Position numbers and translations under genes: made by a program. Shown in pieces: positions 11,478 to 24,540 of a DNA stretch of 64,000 nt. Below the pieces are notes generated by a model. The model saw only the letters and a list, made by a program, of their open reading frames with translations, searched no databases and was not told the DNA's origin. The stretch covers positions 67,532-131,531 of the forward strand of contig MNCI01035623.1 in NCBI GenBank assembly GCA_015680685.1, in the 5' to 3' direction. This DNA comes from Gnetum montanum (taxonomy: Eukaryota > Streptophyta > Gnetopsida > Gnetales > Gnetaceae). Position 1 is the stretch's first letter. Every line of letters starts with the position of its first letter.

Positions 11478-12200
11478 CTACATGCTGGTAGGTAGAGTTT
11501 TTAACTCAAATGGATTTTGTTTAAAATTTTTAGAGATTTCAAACTCTCCCCAATTAGTATCATCATTTGCATCATTAGAGAGTTGGTGATGAACTTTCTC
11601 TAGTTCATTCATTCTTTTAATATAGGCACATGTTACACTCTTAGTAGGTTCCATGTAAAGTCTGCTACTTTTGAGATCAGCTGTCAACCATTGGATGCCC
11701 TCCTATTTTATAGCAACTACATATAGTCACCTTTGAATATTTACCTTATTTGCACATTTCCCACATGTAGAAATGAATACTCTTCTCAGAAATTAGAGTT
11801 TTTGCATGCAATTGCACCTTGTATTGCTTTGAATGATGCATGGAATTCGCTTCTTCTTGATCTTTCTAAATTTATTTTTCTTAAAAATTTCTAGGCAAAG
11901 ATCTCTAATGCCCATTTTTCATCAACATTTCTCAACCAAGCCCTTCCCACGATGATTAGGAAGTCTCCCTTGCAATTGTCAACTTTGATTACCAAGAAAC
12001 CATCAAGATAAGACCACCCACATAAAGTGGTCATAATATCTTCTACCATCCCTGATGGAATAGTGATAGACTTATTTGCTAGTTCTAAGTGAATGTTGCT
12101 CTTCTTGAGAGGAGGCAGGTGCCAAGAATTGTACATTTTTTGAGAAATCATATTAACTCCAAAACCTAAGTTAGGGAGATCTTTTCTTGGCTCATTCTTA
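11478..12200 (-). pseudogene. Athila-like protease and pre-RT linker of A1
   Basis: Frame 12151-11891 carries WHLPPLKKSNIHLELANKSI, VEDIMTTLCGWSYLDGFLVI and FLIIVGRAWL, the flap and C-terminal parts of a retropepsin. The active-site D[ST]G would lie just upstream, near 12180-12260, but is unclear. The linker 11687-11478 (EKVHHQLSNDANDDTNWGEF, FELKTLPTSM) is shared with A2 (60431-60700). Protease family by comparison with B (25200-25500), where the DSS-G active site is visible. Confidence 0.75.
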
Positions 12201-14479
12201 GTAATCTACAAATATATGAAAGGATTTCCAAGATTAACTCTTTTCCTAGGAAGGTTGCTAGCCTTGATTCAATTACATATAGCATGGGTTAACACAACTA
12301 TGTGGATCTTAGGAAGCATTTGGTTTGAAGAGCTTTCAAAAGGAATGGATGTAGAGGGAGATGGAGATATAGGGTGACTAGTTGTATAAGTAGGTAATGG
12401 ATTAATTAGGCTATTGGTTTGAAAGAATTATCTTTTACAAGATCTTGATTCTGAACCACTTAGCTGAGAAGCCGACTATAAGTTAATAGCCCTAGTAGCA
12501 TTACATTATTATGATTGGATTGAAAGTTCATCCTACATGGATGAAGCAGGTGGTAATTAGGTTAAGGATGGAGGAGCATGTGTTGAAGGTTGAGAAGGAT
12601 GATATGAATCTAGGGTTTCTCCTCTAGTAGATAGAGAATGAGTTTTGTAATACTCTGGAGGGTAGTAGTGATGATGAAAAAAAGTGTGACTATAAGAGTC
12701 ATGCGGAGAAATTCGTTGTTGAACATAGTACCCACATGGATTTGGTTGCCTGTAAAGGTACTACTAACTTGATGGTGGCATCTGCCATGATTGTGGATGT
12801 TACCACTTCTTGTATTGTTCATATGGCTATGGTGGAGATCCACTTGGATAATAAGCCTATTATTGTTGGTGAAACTGCCTTGGGTTACCTTGAGGATAAG
12901 GAAACATTTTAGGTGTTTGCCTTCATGCTAGTTCAGGATTTAGAGCATACACCATAGATTTCTATAAGTCTGACATGATAGAACAACATCCTTTAGGATG
13001 TTTGTATTGGTAGATGTCACACCCACCATCGTCATTTGATTCTAACTTCATAACCTCTTCTACTATCGTAGCCTTGCTCTTACCCCTTTGGTAGGCATGT
13101 TCAGCTTCTTTCCCCCTTCTTTGGTCATGATCACTACTCTACTCTCTTGATTCTTTTGTAATTTTTAGAGCAATTTGGAATTTTTCATCCAAACAATCCC
13201 ATAATTTATCAACCTTATATAATATATAAAAGATGGATTTTTGAATTAGCAAGGCTTTTTGCTGCAACACCTCATTAGGTGGTGACTCCTCATTATTGTC
13301 ACAAAATCTAACCTCCCTGTTTCTAATGGAAGGATCCTTGTTATATTCCTCAAAAATTTCCCATTTTGTCAGCTCTCTTTCTTAGTTTTTCACCTACTCT
13401 ATCAGTTTTTGGATCTTATGTGCTCTAAGTTCTAATAGTCTTCCTTGGGCATAAACTCCAAGAGTTCTTTTCATTTATGATCTAAGTCCATCTATGATGC
13501 AGTGAAGTTATTCTTACTAAGAATAACCATGGCTAGGGCATTGACATATGAGAGAATAGTATCTATCCATGATGGCATCCAATGCTTCATGTATTTCTTG
13601 CTTCCATCCTTGGATCTACTTCCTCAGATTAGACACTCAAGAGTATGTTTGATATTTATCATTAAATAGCTTTAGCATTGCACTTGACTTGTAGATGGAT
13701 TTCAGCTCCAAGGACTAATAACTGCTTTCTACTTCCTTGATGACTATCTTGGGAAATAGTTTTGATTTTTGCAAATCATTTTTAATATTTTTTAAGGCAC
13801 ATATATCATGAAAGGCTTGAAGATGTGATTGGGAATCATAGTTATATCGCTCCTCAAATCTAGGGATATTGTTCATGACAAGTTGATTGATCCAACTATC
13901 TTTCACATGCTAGTTGGAATTTTACTACCTCTACAATGTTTAGCATGCTTTGAGTTACCAGCAAAGGCTTATCATCATCATTATTTGGATGATGCCCATG
14001 ATGTACTCTACTACCCATTCATTCATGATGGGCTCGATGATCATTATTGTCTCGCTAGTCACCTTAATCATGGTTATCTTTGTTGCAATGTTTATTAGAA
14101 CTAGAAGAGAAAGAAGAAGATGCAAATGAAGAGGGTAAATAGGAAGGAGGATTTCCATCACCATGGTGTCTACCACCTCCTCTACACTTGTCATCGCCAT
14201 GTTTTTTAGCTTTCTTGTCATCTTGATTCTTTCTTAAGCCCTTACTTTGACTCCCACTTTTACTTGAAGTTGGATTATTGATAGTGGGTTGCAGCTTTAG
14301 ATTCAAGCCTCCATCACTAATATCAAGGGATCAAGAATCTTCATGTTGAGAATCCCCAGAGGAAGGATCCTCATTGTCATTTTGGTTGAGTAGAAATACA
14401 AAATTGATGAAGCATTTTTGCTTCAAAGCCTCATGATGCTTCTCTTGGTATCAATCTCTCCTACGTTGTGTTTCAATGG
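12201..14479 (-). pseudogene. Athila-like gag of A1 (interrupted)
   Basis: Heavily decayed gag read leftwards. Pieces with clear paralogy to element B: 12843-12610 (MDLHHSHMN) against B 24571-24900 (MELHHNPSD), and 13906-13715 (MNNIPRFEERYNYDSQSHLQ, FHDICALKNI) against B 23540-23640. A Ser/Lys-rich segment lies at 14306-14064. The gag N-terminus is cut off at 14479 by the 5' LTR of T3. No intact frame longer than about 90 codons remains. Confidence 0.75.
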
Positions 14480-16408
14480 TGAAACACCACCAATTTCGGG
14501 CTTCAACACTATAATTGCAAATTTTTCTAAGTATCAAAACATGGCAAATTTTTCTACATGTTTGTGCTATGCTCTCTAGCATAGCCAGCGTAGCATGCAT
14601 CAAGGCATATTTTGCAAAATTTTCTAAGTGTCAATAGTAGCCTCATGAAAATTTTTCTAAGTGTCCTACTATGCTCTCTCTTCACCTACTATGCTCCTCA
14701 ACATAGCTAGCATAGCACACACTTCCATGGCTTGTTTTCCCAAGTGCCAAGCTAGAAGTTATCAAGGTTTCTTGGGATAAACATAATAGTTTGGCAAATT
14801 TTCTATCTCCTGGGTTGCCTTGCTCACTATGCTCCCCAGCATAGCCAAAATAACACATGTTCCAATGGCCACTTCACCCAAGTGTCAAGCCACAAGTTGT
14901 TAGGATTGCTTGGGATGGAAAAAATAATTTGGTAAATTTTCTATCTTTTGGGTTGCTACACTCCCTAGCATAGCCAATGTAATACACTTTTTAGTGTTAA
15001 GTTTCATCTAAGTGTTAGGAAAGAAACTGTCAAGCTAGGTTAGCATGCAATAGACATTTGGCAAATTTTCTAACTCTCGAGGTTTCCTCTCCTGCTATGC
15101 CCTAGAGCATAGACAACATAGCTTGAAAGAAAACTACAAATTCTATCAAAATTTGGCTAAGTATCCTTGCTACACTCTAGAGTGTAGTCAACGTAACTAG
15201 TGTTGGACATCAAAATTTTGCAAAATCTGACTAAGTGTTGTGTTACACTCTAGAGTGCAGCTTGACACTAAAGAAAAGCCTTCAACATCCTTCTAAAGCC
15301 TCTAGAAGTTAGCTCCAGCCTTTGCCTTAGCTTCAACATTTCTTTAGCAAGTAAGATCAAGAATTTATATCTCTTTTGCATCCCCATTGGTCCCCAAAAT
15401 TGTTCCTACCCTTGAGCATACTCAAAATAGGGGAAGACGTAATCTCAGACTGTAGCCTCCAAGTTGCACTATTTTTGCTCTATCTACACATATATTGCAG
15501 TCCTTCACACTCTAGCACATGCAATCATGGCAATGTATTCATAGTTTAGCAGTCTCTAGGATCCATTATAGTACTCTAGAGTGTAGCACTTTGTTACTCC
15601 CATGGAAGCATAGCAAAGGTTAGTGTAGCTTCATCTACCCTCATGCCGCATGGCACCCAATTTACATCTTGTGCCATGTGGTGTCTGATCTACATTTCAC
15701 GTTAATCCTATCCCTATAAATACCTTGGTGTTTAGCATTCTAGGGGATGGAAAATCAAAAATGCATTCGGCATTTTGGTATTCTAAGCATTTCTAGCACT
15801 CTCGCACTTGAGCACATGAGCACACCTAGCACTTTGCACTTTGGTGCATCCTAGAACATAATTCACCATTGTACCCATGGAACATAGCAACAACCAACCT
15901 AGCAGGTTTAGTCCTTATAGCAACCATCAGTTCCACATCTCAAACATCCCAAATACTATGACTACATTACTATGATGCCTCTATGCCTACATGTACACCA
16001 TGTACCTCTCTCACCTATTTTTCTACAATAGCTACGCTCCCCCATTTAGGGTGGTGCTCTTTTGTTCTCATGTTCCATTACATTTCTCAAGAATTTTTCT
16101 TTGGTATTCAACATTGCACTTGCATTTTCTCATTATTTCATACATATTTTCACATTTAAATTGTTGTTCTCAGGCTGGGACACCCTACTACACTGTAGCT
16201 TAGTCATCTTTGATGTCCGCACATAATGCTGCATAAACCCCTCTCACACATGGTTTTCTTGAAACCTTGTAAGTCCTTGTCTAAAAGACAAGATCATTCA
16301 AGGCATCCCATTTCTATTTTTTAGCACAATCCTCGCATGAACTCAGGGTTAGGCTATACATCCACTAATCTCTCGATGTTCTAGCCACCAATGTTTTCGG
16401 TCATCATA
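14480..16408 (+). repeat. 5' LTR of Tat-like element T3
   Basis: About 1930 bases, starting TGAAACACCACC and ending GGTCATCATA, which is a decayed CA end by comparison with T1 and T2. It is longer than the T1 and T2 LTRs. It abuts A1 gag directly with no polypurine tract, so it is a 5' LTR. The left flank is AATGG; a matching right flank was not found because the element is truncated. Short TAGCATAGC-like words are present but more eroded (14565-15240). TATA box at 15715-15722. Confidence 0.82.
15715..15722 (+). promoter_or_regulatory. TATA box of T3 LTR
   Basis: TATAAATA in CCCTATAAATACC, at the position equivalent to the boxes in the other T LTRs. Confidence 0.65.
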
Positions 16409-16413
16409 GTTTT

Positions 16414-16432
16414 TGGTGCTAGAAGGAGAGCC
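16414..16432 (+). other. Primer-binding-site-like sequence of T3
   Basis: TGGTGCTAGAAGGAGAGCC, five bases after the LTR end; the best-preserved 5' TGG form among the three T copies. The tRNA is not assigned. Confidence 0.6.
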
Positions 16433-16862
16433 TCCCATTCCTTCAACGTTCAAGGGTAGTCCCACATGCTTTTTGTACCTTCATTACTAGTTTCAAGCTA
16501 TCATAGATGTAACATCCCTGTGGACCTATCACAACAGTAGCTGGATCATAGACTAGCGTAGGAGTTATCTATGATTCGGTTGGTGTAGATTGGTCCTAGT
16601 TCTCAGTTCCCCTGGAACCTCATAAGAAAAAATCCCAAGTGTATCCATTCTGTCAACCTTTAGGTGTTCTATAGAATGTAACAACACATTAGAGTGTAGC
16701 AAATGTAATGCCAGAGTTGGTCATTTTTTAGTAGTATTTTCAAAGCTAGTTGTTTTTTCGCTTGTTTTCACAGTTTCTCATACTTAGCCATTTTTACAAC
16801 ATTTTTTTCACTTAACCATTTTTTGTTTAACACTGTCATTTCTTATGTTTTTACATAGTAAC

Positions 16863-19000
16863 ATGAATCTCATGAACCTTTCAACTTCTATCCTAAGCAT
16901 GGAGGTGGCTCTTCCCATCTAGCAAGTGGTGGATATTGAGCCCCCACTTAGTCTCGTATAACCACAATGGTAGTTCCTTAGACTACATAACCAACTGCCT
17001 GAGCACATGGCACTCAATGAAGAAAGATATAACTTTCTCTATGTGAAAATTTAGGCAAGTATATCCATAGACCACCAAGAATTAGACACAAAGTGTAGCT
17101 TTGAAATCATACACCAGAATAGGAAGGAATTCATTCCTGCATTTGATGCCTTTATCTCGCTTACCGATAACTTTTGTTGGTTACTGGACAAACTCGTTAG
17201 AGTAAGTGGGCCTAATGAAAATAATGCAACATCAAACTATGATGAGCCCTTGCAATATGGAAAATAAGATTTTGAGGCTCATTCAAAAGAGTGGTGCCCC
17301 ATTCTACACCTCTATCCAACAACCCATTTCTCGTTTTGTCATGCATCAGTCATAGTCATTTGCCTTCTTTGAGGTAGTGGTGTCACTCTCACCATCCAAG
17401 TCCATGCTTGTGATATCAAGCCACTAAGTATTGCATGCACAACAAGGTACGGGATCCTCTACCACCTTTCCCTTTATCATTTCTACCTATTCTACATAGC
17501 CTTCACTATCAGCATTTTTGATGCCCACATAGCCATATGTGCATACAATGCCATTGTCTCAGCCACATACAAGTCAGGTGCCCTTCATCCCAACCATGTC
17601 ATTGGCACCTCCAACAATAGCACAAGCCATAACCACATGGTGGGCTTTAGCCTCTGTGCCTATGGCATAGTGGTTGCACACCCAAAAATACACACAATAG
17701 CAAATGCAACAAGATTCCCACATGATCACATAGCCCATAGTAGGGTAGTGGACTAGTTAGATAGCACCACGAGTAGTGCAACTGGTGTAACTAGTTGCAT
17801 ATTCCTTGAGCTTGGACCAAGTGTTCTAACTCATTTAAACATTAATGAAGGAAGTTAGGTAGCATAAAGCTACTAACTTTGAAACGGTGCATGTGATGGA
17901 CTTCTACCAAGATGACCCCATTATTCCTATGGTCCCATCACTAAGCTTACCTCCCAAGGTCTAGCTTCCTCAGTTCAAAAAATATAATAGTGAGGGGGAT
18001 CCAAATTCCCACCTTGTAACTATTCATTTTTAATTCCTACATCTACAAGCATGGCTACACGTAATCATCTGCATCTTTACCATGTCCTTAATTGGCAAGG
18101 TGCTTGATTGGTACAGTGTGCTCCCTAGGGCTTCCATATCAACTTTGGAAGAGTTCCTCAATCAATTTGTAACTCACTTCAAGTATAACTTGAAGTCCAA
18201 TGCCATCTTGGACCAACTAATGAATATCAAGTAGGGATCTCTAGAGCTAGTGCAAAAATTCATACAATGATGAAGTGCTTCTCTTAATAAAATTCGTGAG
18301 CCGATAGTAGAAACCCACCTTCTGGCCATCTTCAAAGGTGTAGTAAATGACTTTATTAAGTCAAAACTATACTATCTAGCCCCATACTCCCTGAGCCAAG
18401 CCTTTGCTCAAACAAAGAACATATAGGATGTACTAAAGGCTAGTAAGGACCTAGCCTATGTGGCCTATAAGAATAAGCACATAAAAAAGCACAAGGAAAA
18501 GGGTAAGGCAACAAAAGCTATTGTAGTTGTGGTTGATGAGGCCAAACCCAACAATACTAAACCAATGGTGAAGGTGCCTAGAGCCCTGGCTAATAACAAC
18601 AAAGCATCAAGTTCTAGCACCATAGGAAATAACCAGCTTGCATCATTGGTGGCTATGGGGCAAGCTATCCCAAGGTCAAACTTTGAGTGCAAGGATCACT
18701 CAAAGTATACCATGTTGCCTGTCAAGTTTTTTGAGCTTTTGTATTAGTTGCTTTGTGTTAGCTGCATCCAACACAAGAAAATGTCTAAGGATGCACATAA
18801 ACACCATGACAGGTATTGTGAGGTCCTTAGAAACCCCTCAACAGCTATGCTGAATGAGCCTCCAATCCCTGAGAACTTTAGATTGGACTGATTCTACAAC
18901 TATCATCAATTGCATGACCATGACATAGATTACTATTTGGCATTAAAAGATGAAATCTAGCACATAATCGATCAAAGAAAACTGGTCCTTGATAATAGCA
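16863..19000 (+). pseudogene. Tat-like gag of T3 (decayed)
   Basis: ATG at 16863 opens MNLMNLSTSILSMEVALPI, parallel to the T2 gag start at 38334. A long Pro/Ser/Thr/His-rich spacer follows, interrupted by many stops. The gag core is at about 17890-18430 and shows a SLNKIREPIVETHLLAIFKG-type stretch and VVNDFIKSKLYYLAPYSLSQ. Frame 18460-18747 carries a Lys-rich segment and then FECKDHSKYTMLPVK. A zinc-knuckle-like FYNYHQLHDHDIDYY near 18890-18935 has lost its cysteines. Structural protein of the virus-like particle; non-functional here. Confidence 0.8.
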
Positions 19001-20340
19001 ACCATGCATGCCCAAAAAACCAATCCATGAAAGTCTACAAAGACCCCCTCAATGCTAGCCATGTAGGTTACATCATTAATGCTATTAGTGTTGATAACTA
19101 TGTCGAACCAACACACGAACCACTTGTGGTTTGTGTGCCCTCTAGTAACGTTGGGGCCTCAATGTTAACTAGACCACAATTCCCTTTCATCCTTAGAGCA
19201 TCACCTTGAGTGCCCATGACACCCTTTGTGATTAGGATCCCATAACATCTCACAGTGATGGCAACCTAGACACCCTTTGTCATAAGGGTGCCAAGATGTG
19301 TAGACCTCCTACATACTTGGGGTTTGATGGTAGGAATTGCATGACATCCTACTTATCCAAAGTTGCATCCCAAGAGACTTGATGAATGTCTTACTGAAAA
19401 AAAGATTAGAAAATTTTTGGAGTTAGGCCCTAGCATAGGTTAAATAGGCTCTTAAATAAAAGAACATAACTCTGAGCCTATATGACTTGATAACAACCTC
19501 CTCTGCTTACCACAAAGTGTTAGTTCTCATGCTGACATTTATTCCTATCAAGGAAGATATTCCAGTAGATGAAAACGCCATCCATGCTGTAATGATTTCC
19601 CCATAACCTAGGAGTCTAGGTTAACACCCCTAATATTTTGTGATGAGTTAGTCAAAATTTACCCCAAAAAGGATCAAGTGACCAATGCACCAATGTTTAT
19701 AATTATTTTCATAGGCCAATATAGAATCCATAGGGTGCACATTGATGATGGGGCAGCAACCAAAATCATCCCATTCCTAGTCATTAACAAACTTGGTCTA
19801 GTTGACAAGATCAAGCCAACTAAAACAACATGCTTAAAATCCTTCAATGGAGTGAGTGTTGTTACAAAGGGAATGATCATGATAACTTTCATGGCAAGGG
19901 AGAAATTCCCCACTACTACTAAATTCATTATCATTAAAGAGATTTCTAGGTTCAACTTGATCCTAGGGAGGTCTTGGCTAGCCTAGTTATGGGTCATCTC
20001 TTCACCTATTTATCAAGAGATCCACCTACCCTATGAGGGTGGAGAGGTGGTAATTTATGATGATAATGTATCTCCCCCAACCATCAACAATGTTGATATA
20101 GAGCAAAGGTCAAAAGTAGAGTTCTCTAAAGACATGCCACCTACTTGGGATGAAGGCAAAATTTCTCTGTCTAACCTATCTAGGTAGCCAAATGAAACAA
20201 GCAACATCTGTAAGGGAGCTCTTTGGGTAGAATTGTCCTTTTGCACAACTAACAAAGGTCTAGGCCAGTATCGCCTTATGCCTCCTAGGCTTTACACACC
20301 TCCTAACCCACATCAAGTTAGAAAACACTTACATGACTAA
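19001..20340 (+). pseudogene. Tat-like protease region of T3
   Basis: A linker (19027-19209 open) leads to a retropepsin in frame 19678-19986: VHIDDGAATKIIPFLVINKL at 19735-19795, then KTTCLKSFNGVSVVTKG and the C-terminal FNLILGRSWLA, which matches the hydrophobic-hydrophobic-GR[SA]WL end of plant gypsy proteases. The active-site triplet is DDG, as in T2, rather than DSG or DTG. After the protease the frame runs on through the Pro-rich tail to about 20340 with several stops. Confidence 0.8.
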
Positions 20341-20459
20341 GGTATCCCCTTAGTTCATCTATCTATATTTCTTGCTTGTTATTTTTTGCTTGTATAGTTA
20401 CATTTGCATAATTATTTCATTTCTTTAGTTTATGTAGTTTTGTTTAGCTCTTTTGTTTT

Positions 20460-20518
20460 CAATATATATATATATAATATAAATATAAAATATATAAAAA
20501 ATAAAAAAAAAGAAAAAT
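20460..20518. repeat. AT microsatellite and A-rich tract
   Basis: Runs of ATATATATAT followed by A-rich sequence, between the end of the T3 protease frame and the repeat block. Low complexity with no other feature. Confidence 0.85.
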
Positions 20519-20519
20519 A

Positions 20520-20735
20520 GGCCCACTAAGGTCTAAAATTGGCAACTGGCTTCCTTCTTATGTTATGGCCTAGCAAGGCCTTAAACTATTGCATGGCCCA
20601 CCAAGGCCTAAAACTAGCAACCTACTTCCTTTTGAAGTTATGGCCTAGAAAGGCCCTAAACTATCCCATGGCTTGATAAGGCCTAAAACTAGAAACTTAC
20701 TTTCCTTTTCACGATGGCTAGAAATGGCTCCTAAA
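20520..20735 (+). repeat. Degenerate tandem repeats (TR1 block of T3)
   Basis: Units built on GGCC(C/T)ANNAAGGCCTAAAACTAG spaced about 40-60 bases. T2 has the same block after its protease (42225-42410). Similarity between T3 and T2 ends here: the antisense gene, the second repeat block and the pol half of T2 are missing from T3. Confidence 0.7.
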
Positions 20736-21627
20736 CTGAGAAATAACTTGCTTATTGTAGTGCACCATTGAATACGGAGTTTGATTTATCATTGTTATGC
20801 AATGGTTTCTCATCTACGTAATTGCATGATGGTTGCTTTCTTATAAACCATAAGCATCACATCAAGTTATTAACTAAGCGTTTAACAAAAAATTACTTCA
20901 TCAGGATAATCGTGTGGGTATATAACTAATTAAAGTAACAGACACAGGAAATTTCCTTGGCTTACATCTCCTAATGGAGGTAACCATGAAGTAAGCTCAG
21001 GAATGGAGGTCACCATGAAGTAAGCTCATTTAGATGGTTAACATAAAAACAAATGTCAAATTTGCATTCTTAATGTATTTATGATTCTGATGCATTATGC
21101 AATTTATATATAAAAAATTCTTAACATTGGTAACATGAAATACAGGCAATTAAATTGACAACAAAACATGAATGCCAAGGCAATGCATGGAGAATAATGC
21201 AATATTCGTTTGGGTCATGGGAGAGTGGCTTGCTGAACATGGGTCTATGATAGCAGCAATCAAGCTTCTTGGAAGTCATCAAGACACACAAAGCATTACT
21301 TATAAGATAAATTATAAGATAAATGAAAAGTATTGTGGGTATTTTATAGAGGGCTCAATGAAATAAGAGTTGCCTGAATTGTAATGACTTATGCTTGTTA
21401 CACTTCACATTATTTGTTGGGTTTATGAAAAGAAGATGAAAGTGAATAGGAATTTCATTGGCATTTATGTAAAGTTTATATGTTTTGAGTTTATATGCAT
21501 GTATAAAAATAGATATTACATCCTGTTCCATCTTGCTAATGCAGAGAGTTTGGTTTTATTTCACCAAAAAGGATTATAAAGTGCTTGTTAAAACTAATAG
21601 GTAATATAGATAACATTGAGGTCTATC
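20736..21627. other. Unassigned sequence between T3 and B
   Basis: AT-rich. It contains a direct duplication with a 29-base step around 20973-21025 (AATGGAGGT.ACCATGAAGTAAGCTCA twice). One 64-codon frame (21172-21366) has no recognisable motif. No LTR end, RNA gene or family match was seen. Confidence 0.4.
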
Positions 21628-21632
21628 ATTAG
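21628..21632 (+). other. Left target-site duplication of element B (ATTAG)
   Basis: ATTAG directly precedes the LTR start and is repeated exactly after the other LTR at 28472-28476, which fixes the ends of the insertion. Confidence 0.9.
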
Positions 21633-22430
21633 TGATGGGATGCGATCACGATATTGCGACAGCTGCAATATTGTGGGGTCCCCCTGATATCGTGGTGCAC
21701 TATCATATCTATAAATAAGAGGCAGCTCTCCCTTGTTTCCCATCCTAGGCTTAGACCGTAGTGAAACTCTAGCAGATTGATCACTCCAGAGATAGAATAT
21801 TTTCCATGTGCCCGCAGTAGGAGTCCTAAGTGAATGGATCTTTATTCGAGCAAACATTGTACCTGAACACAAGTTTGTGTACAGCAATAAAGATGAACTT
21901 CTTGGATAAACCTTGCACTACATGGAATAGGCTAATTAAGATTTTATTTATTTTTATTTACTATTTTCCATTTAAATGCTTTATTAGGAATTAAATATTT
22001 TTCAACCCTTCTCTGCTAGTTAAGTACCTCAGCACGACCACTTCGAGCATGTGCATTACGTGTGGTGATCCTAGCAATGACTAGCGTTTGGTAACCATGG
22101 TTGCATTGGTTCAACGTGTGAATGGTAAGTGGGAACAGATGTTGATGCTAGGTTAATTCAGACTTAGTTAGTTAGAGTTAGTAATTAGTCTCTTCAACCC
22201 TTCACCTCTTAGCATAGGAGATAAAATAGAAAAAGCTATAAAAATAATATACCTTAGACTTACTTAACCATACACCATGACAAATACAAGTAAGTCTGGG
22301 AAGACAATGGATAATTAACCTTAAGTGTTCCATGAGGCATGTAGGCACTTAGTCTGTGGAGTTTGACCAGATCATGCATGTTATGCTCATATTCGTATGG
22401 TTGAGTGTAGGGGTACCTCGCCACTCATCA
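21633..22430 (+). repeat. 5' LTR of Athila-like element B
   Basis: 798 bases, TGATGGGATG to CCACTCATCA. It pairs with 27615-28471 at high but clearly imperfect identity. TATA box TATAAATA at 21710-21717. The U3 end has a few GATAT and CAATATTG words that are much more numerous in the other LTR. Confidence 0.92.
21710..21717 (+). promoter_or_regulatory. TATA box of B LTR
   Basis: TATAAATA in the context CTATAAATAAGAGGC. The same context lies at 27749-27756 in the 3' LTR. Confidence 0.75.
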
Positions 22431-22431
22431 T

Positions 22432-22449
22432 TGGCGTCGTTGCTAGGGA
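22432..22449 (+). other. Primer-binding site of element B
   Basis: TGGCGTCGTTGCTAGGGA, one base after the LTR. It differs by a few transitions from TGGCGCCGTTGCCGGGGA, the site typical of Athila and related plant gypsy elements. This is the main evidence for calling the A family Athila-like. Confidence 0.82.
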
Positions 22450-22579
22450 CTAAGTGTTTGTGCGCTAAGTAGAACATAAGAGATCATTCACATTGTTGCG
22501 AGCTTAAACGAACCTTAGGGTTAATTAATTAAATAAAGAAAAATTATATAATGGTTAAACAACACACCTATAAGACACC

Positions 22580-24540
22580 ATGTCTTCTTCTTCTTCTCAT
22601 AAGAGCAACTCACCACTTAGGGATAATACAAAGAACAATCGACAATCAAAAACACATAACCTAAATCCGCTAGTTTCTCAATAATATAGGGTGGAATATA
22701 CTCATCCCGATGAGTATATTCCATACTTTAATTTTATCTTCCATCAAGATGAATAGATGTGCTGGAGAGACTTGCAAGGTAACTTTATGTTACCTCTAGA
22801 TCGTGCAGTCCCCAACATGCTCCTCCATGCTTTGGCACAGATTGGCATGACTCAGCTCTATGCTAAATACGTTGCAGGTGATTTTGACATAAGGGATTAT
22901 TATCCCATGACTTTACAATGTATGAGGGACTCAAGGCAGGAGAGCCAACATACACTATTGAAGGGCAAAGAGGTCCTGCACATCCTAAGTGAAATTAGAG
23001 ATGGTGAACCACTTATAATGGGTTCTCTATCAAAAGATGTTCCCCCTCCTAACGATAGTGAGAAGGTGGGGTATCAGAACCTATGCTCCACGATACAGAA
23101 CCCTGGTTCTGATCCCCATGAACACTAGCTGTTCACTAAGGAAATAACAACATATGACAAGGACAGGCACTTAGATCGTCATCACGATCAGGGCCAAAGC
23201 CATAGAAGAGAAGGTTAGAAACATCTTCATGGAAATGGTTCTCCTTCTTCTTCCCCTTCTTCACATCATTCACCCTCTCCTTCCACATCTGGGCATAGCC
23301 ATCATGAGCACAATGGTGAGGATAGAGGTAGACAAAATGAGAGACCTTGATGAGAGAGTCAAGAGAGAGGATAAGGGCATGAATGAAGGAAAAGTAGGGA
23401 ACAACATAGACATCATAGAAATCATGAAAGAGATGATCATGATGAACCCCTACTTGCCACCCAAAGTATGCTTAATATAATGGAGGTAGTGAGAATACCA
23501 ACAAGGCATCAAAAAGATAGCCAGATCAAGCACTTGGACATGAACAACATCCCACGATTTGAGGGGGGATACAACGTTGATCCGCAATATCATTTACAGG
23601 CATTCCATGATGTCTGCGCCTTGCAAAATATAGAGAAAGAGTGGCAAAAACTAAAGTTTTTTCCCAGGACACTCACAAAGGAAGCATAGAGTTGGTATCG
23701 GTCCTTAGAACTAGAAACCATTAGGAGGTGGAGTACAATGTTATAACTCTTCAATGATAAATATCAAACATAATCCAGAGTGTCTAATTTGTGTAAATAG
23801 ATCCAATGATGGAAGCAAGGTACTCATGAACCCTTGGATGCTGCCATGGATTGCTACTATGCATTGTTACATCGTTGCTTGGGCCATGGTTATGCACAGC
23901 GGGATCAACTCCACCACATCGTAGATGGGCTAAGGTATGAAACTAGGAGAACCCTTGGGACTTATGCCCAAGGGAGACTATTAGAACTTAGATCCCATGA
24001 AATTCATCACTTGTTGGAACAAGTAGCCAAAGAAGAAGGGGAGCTACAAAAAATGGAAAGTGCAGAAGAATATAACCATGATCCCTCTCTTCAAAAGAAG
24101 TGAGTGAAATTCTGTGATGAAGAGGATGAGTCACCACTCAAAGAGTTGGTGAACAGGAAAACCTTGCTGCTTCAGAAGTTAACAATGGAGGTGGCAGCTA
24201 AGGTAGATCAGATACATGACTCCTTGGATAGTAGACTTGAACTTGTTCTGAAAATCATAGAGGAGTCTAAGGAGGAATGAAGTAGTGACAAGAATAAGAC
24301 AAAGCGGAGAGATTTAGGCCTTACACGTGATAAGGGTAAGGGAAAAATAACTATCACTAATGAGGTTGTGGATTCAAACATAGACAATGATGGTGGATGT
24401 GAGATCTACCAATATGACCACCCTAAGGGATGTTGTCCAATCATCTCACATCTACAAGAGTCTGGGGTGTATGCACTAAACCCGAGACAACCAATGGCAG
24501 ATGCCCCAAAGGTTACCTTATTTTCAAGGTAACCCAAGAT
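22580..24540 (+). pseudogene. Athila-like gag of element B
   Basis: ATG at 22580 opens a Ser-rich start (MSSSSSHKSNSP). Frame 22757-23128 continues with LQGNFMLPLDRAVPNMLLHA and YPMTLQCMRDSRQ; then a His/Ser/Arg-rich segment. The gag core at 23540-23760 reads MNNIPRFEGGYNVDPQYHLQ, FHDVCALQNIEKEW, WYRSLELETIRRW. A helical region follows (23834-24103, DQLHHIVDGLRYETRR, LLEQVAKEEGELQKMESAE), then a Lys/Glu-rich part to about 24330 and a CEIYQYDHPKGCCP-like stretch near 24400. Several frameshifts and stops. It is the best-preserved gag of this family in the window. Confidence 0.8.

Noticed and set aside
21172-21579. Two short + frames (64 and 62 codons) between T3 and B
   Set aside because: No motif, no promoter or splice context, and AT-rich composition; not supported as genes.
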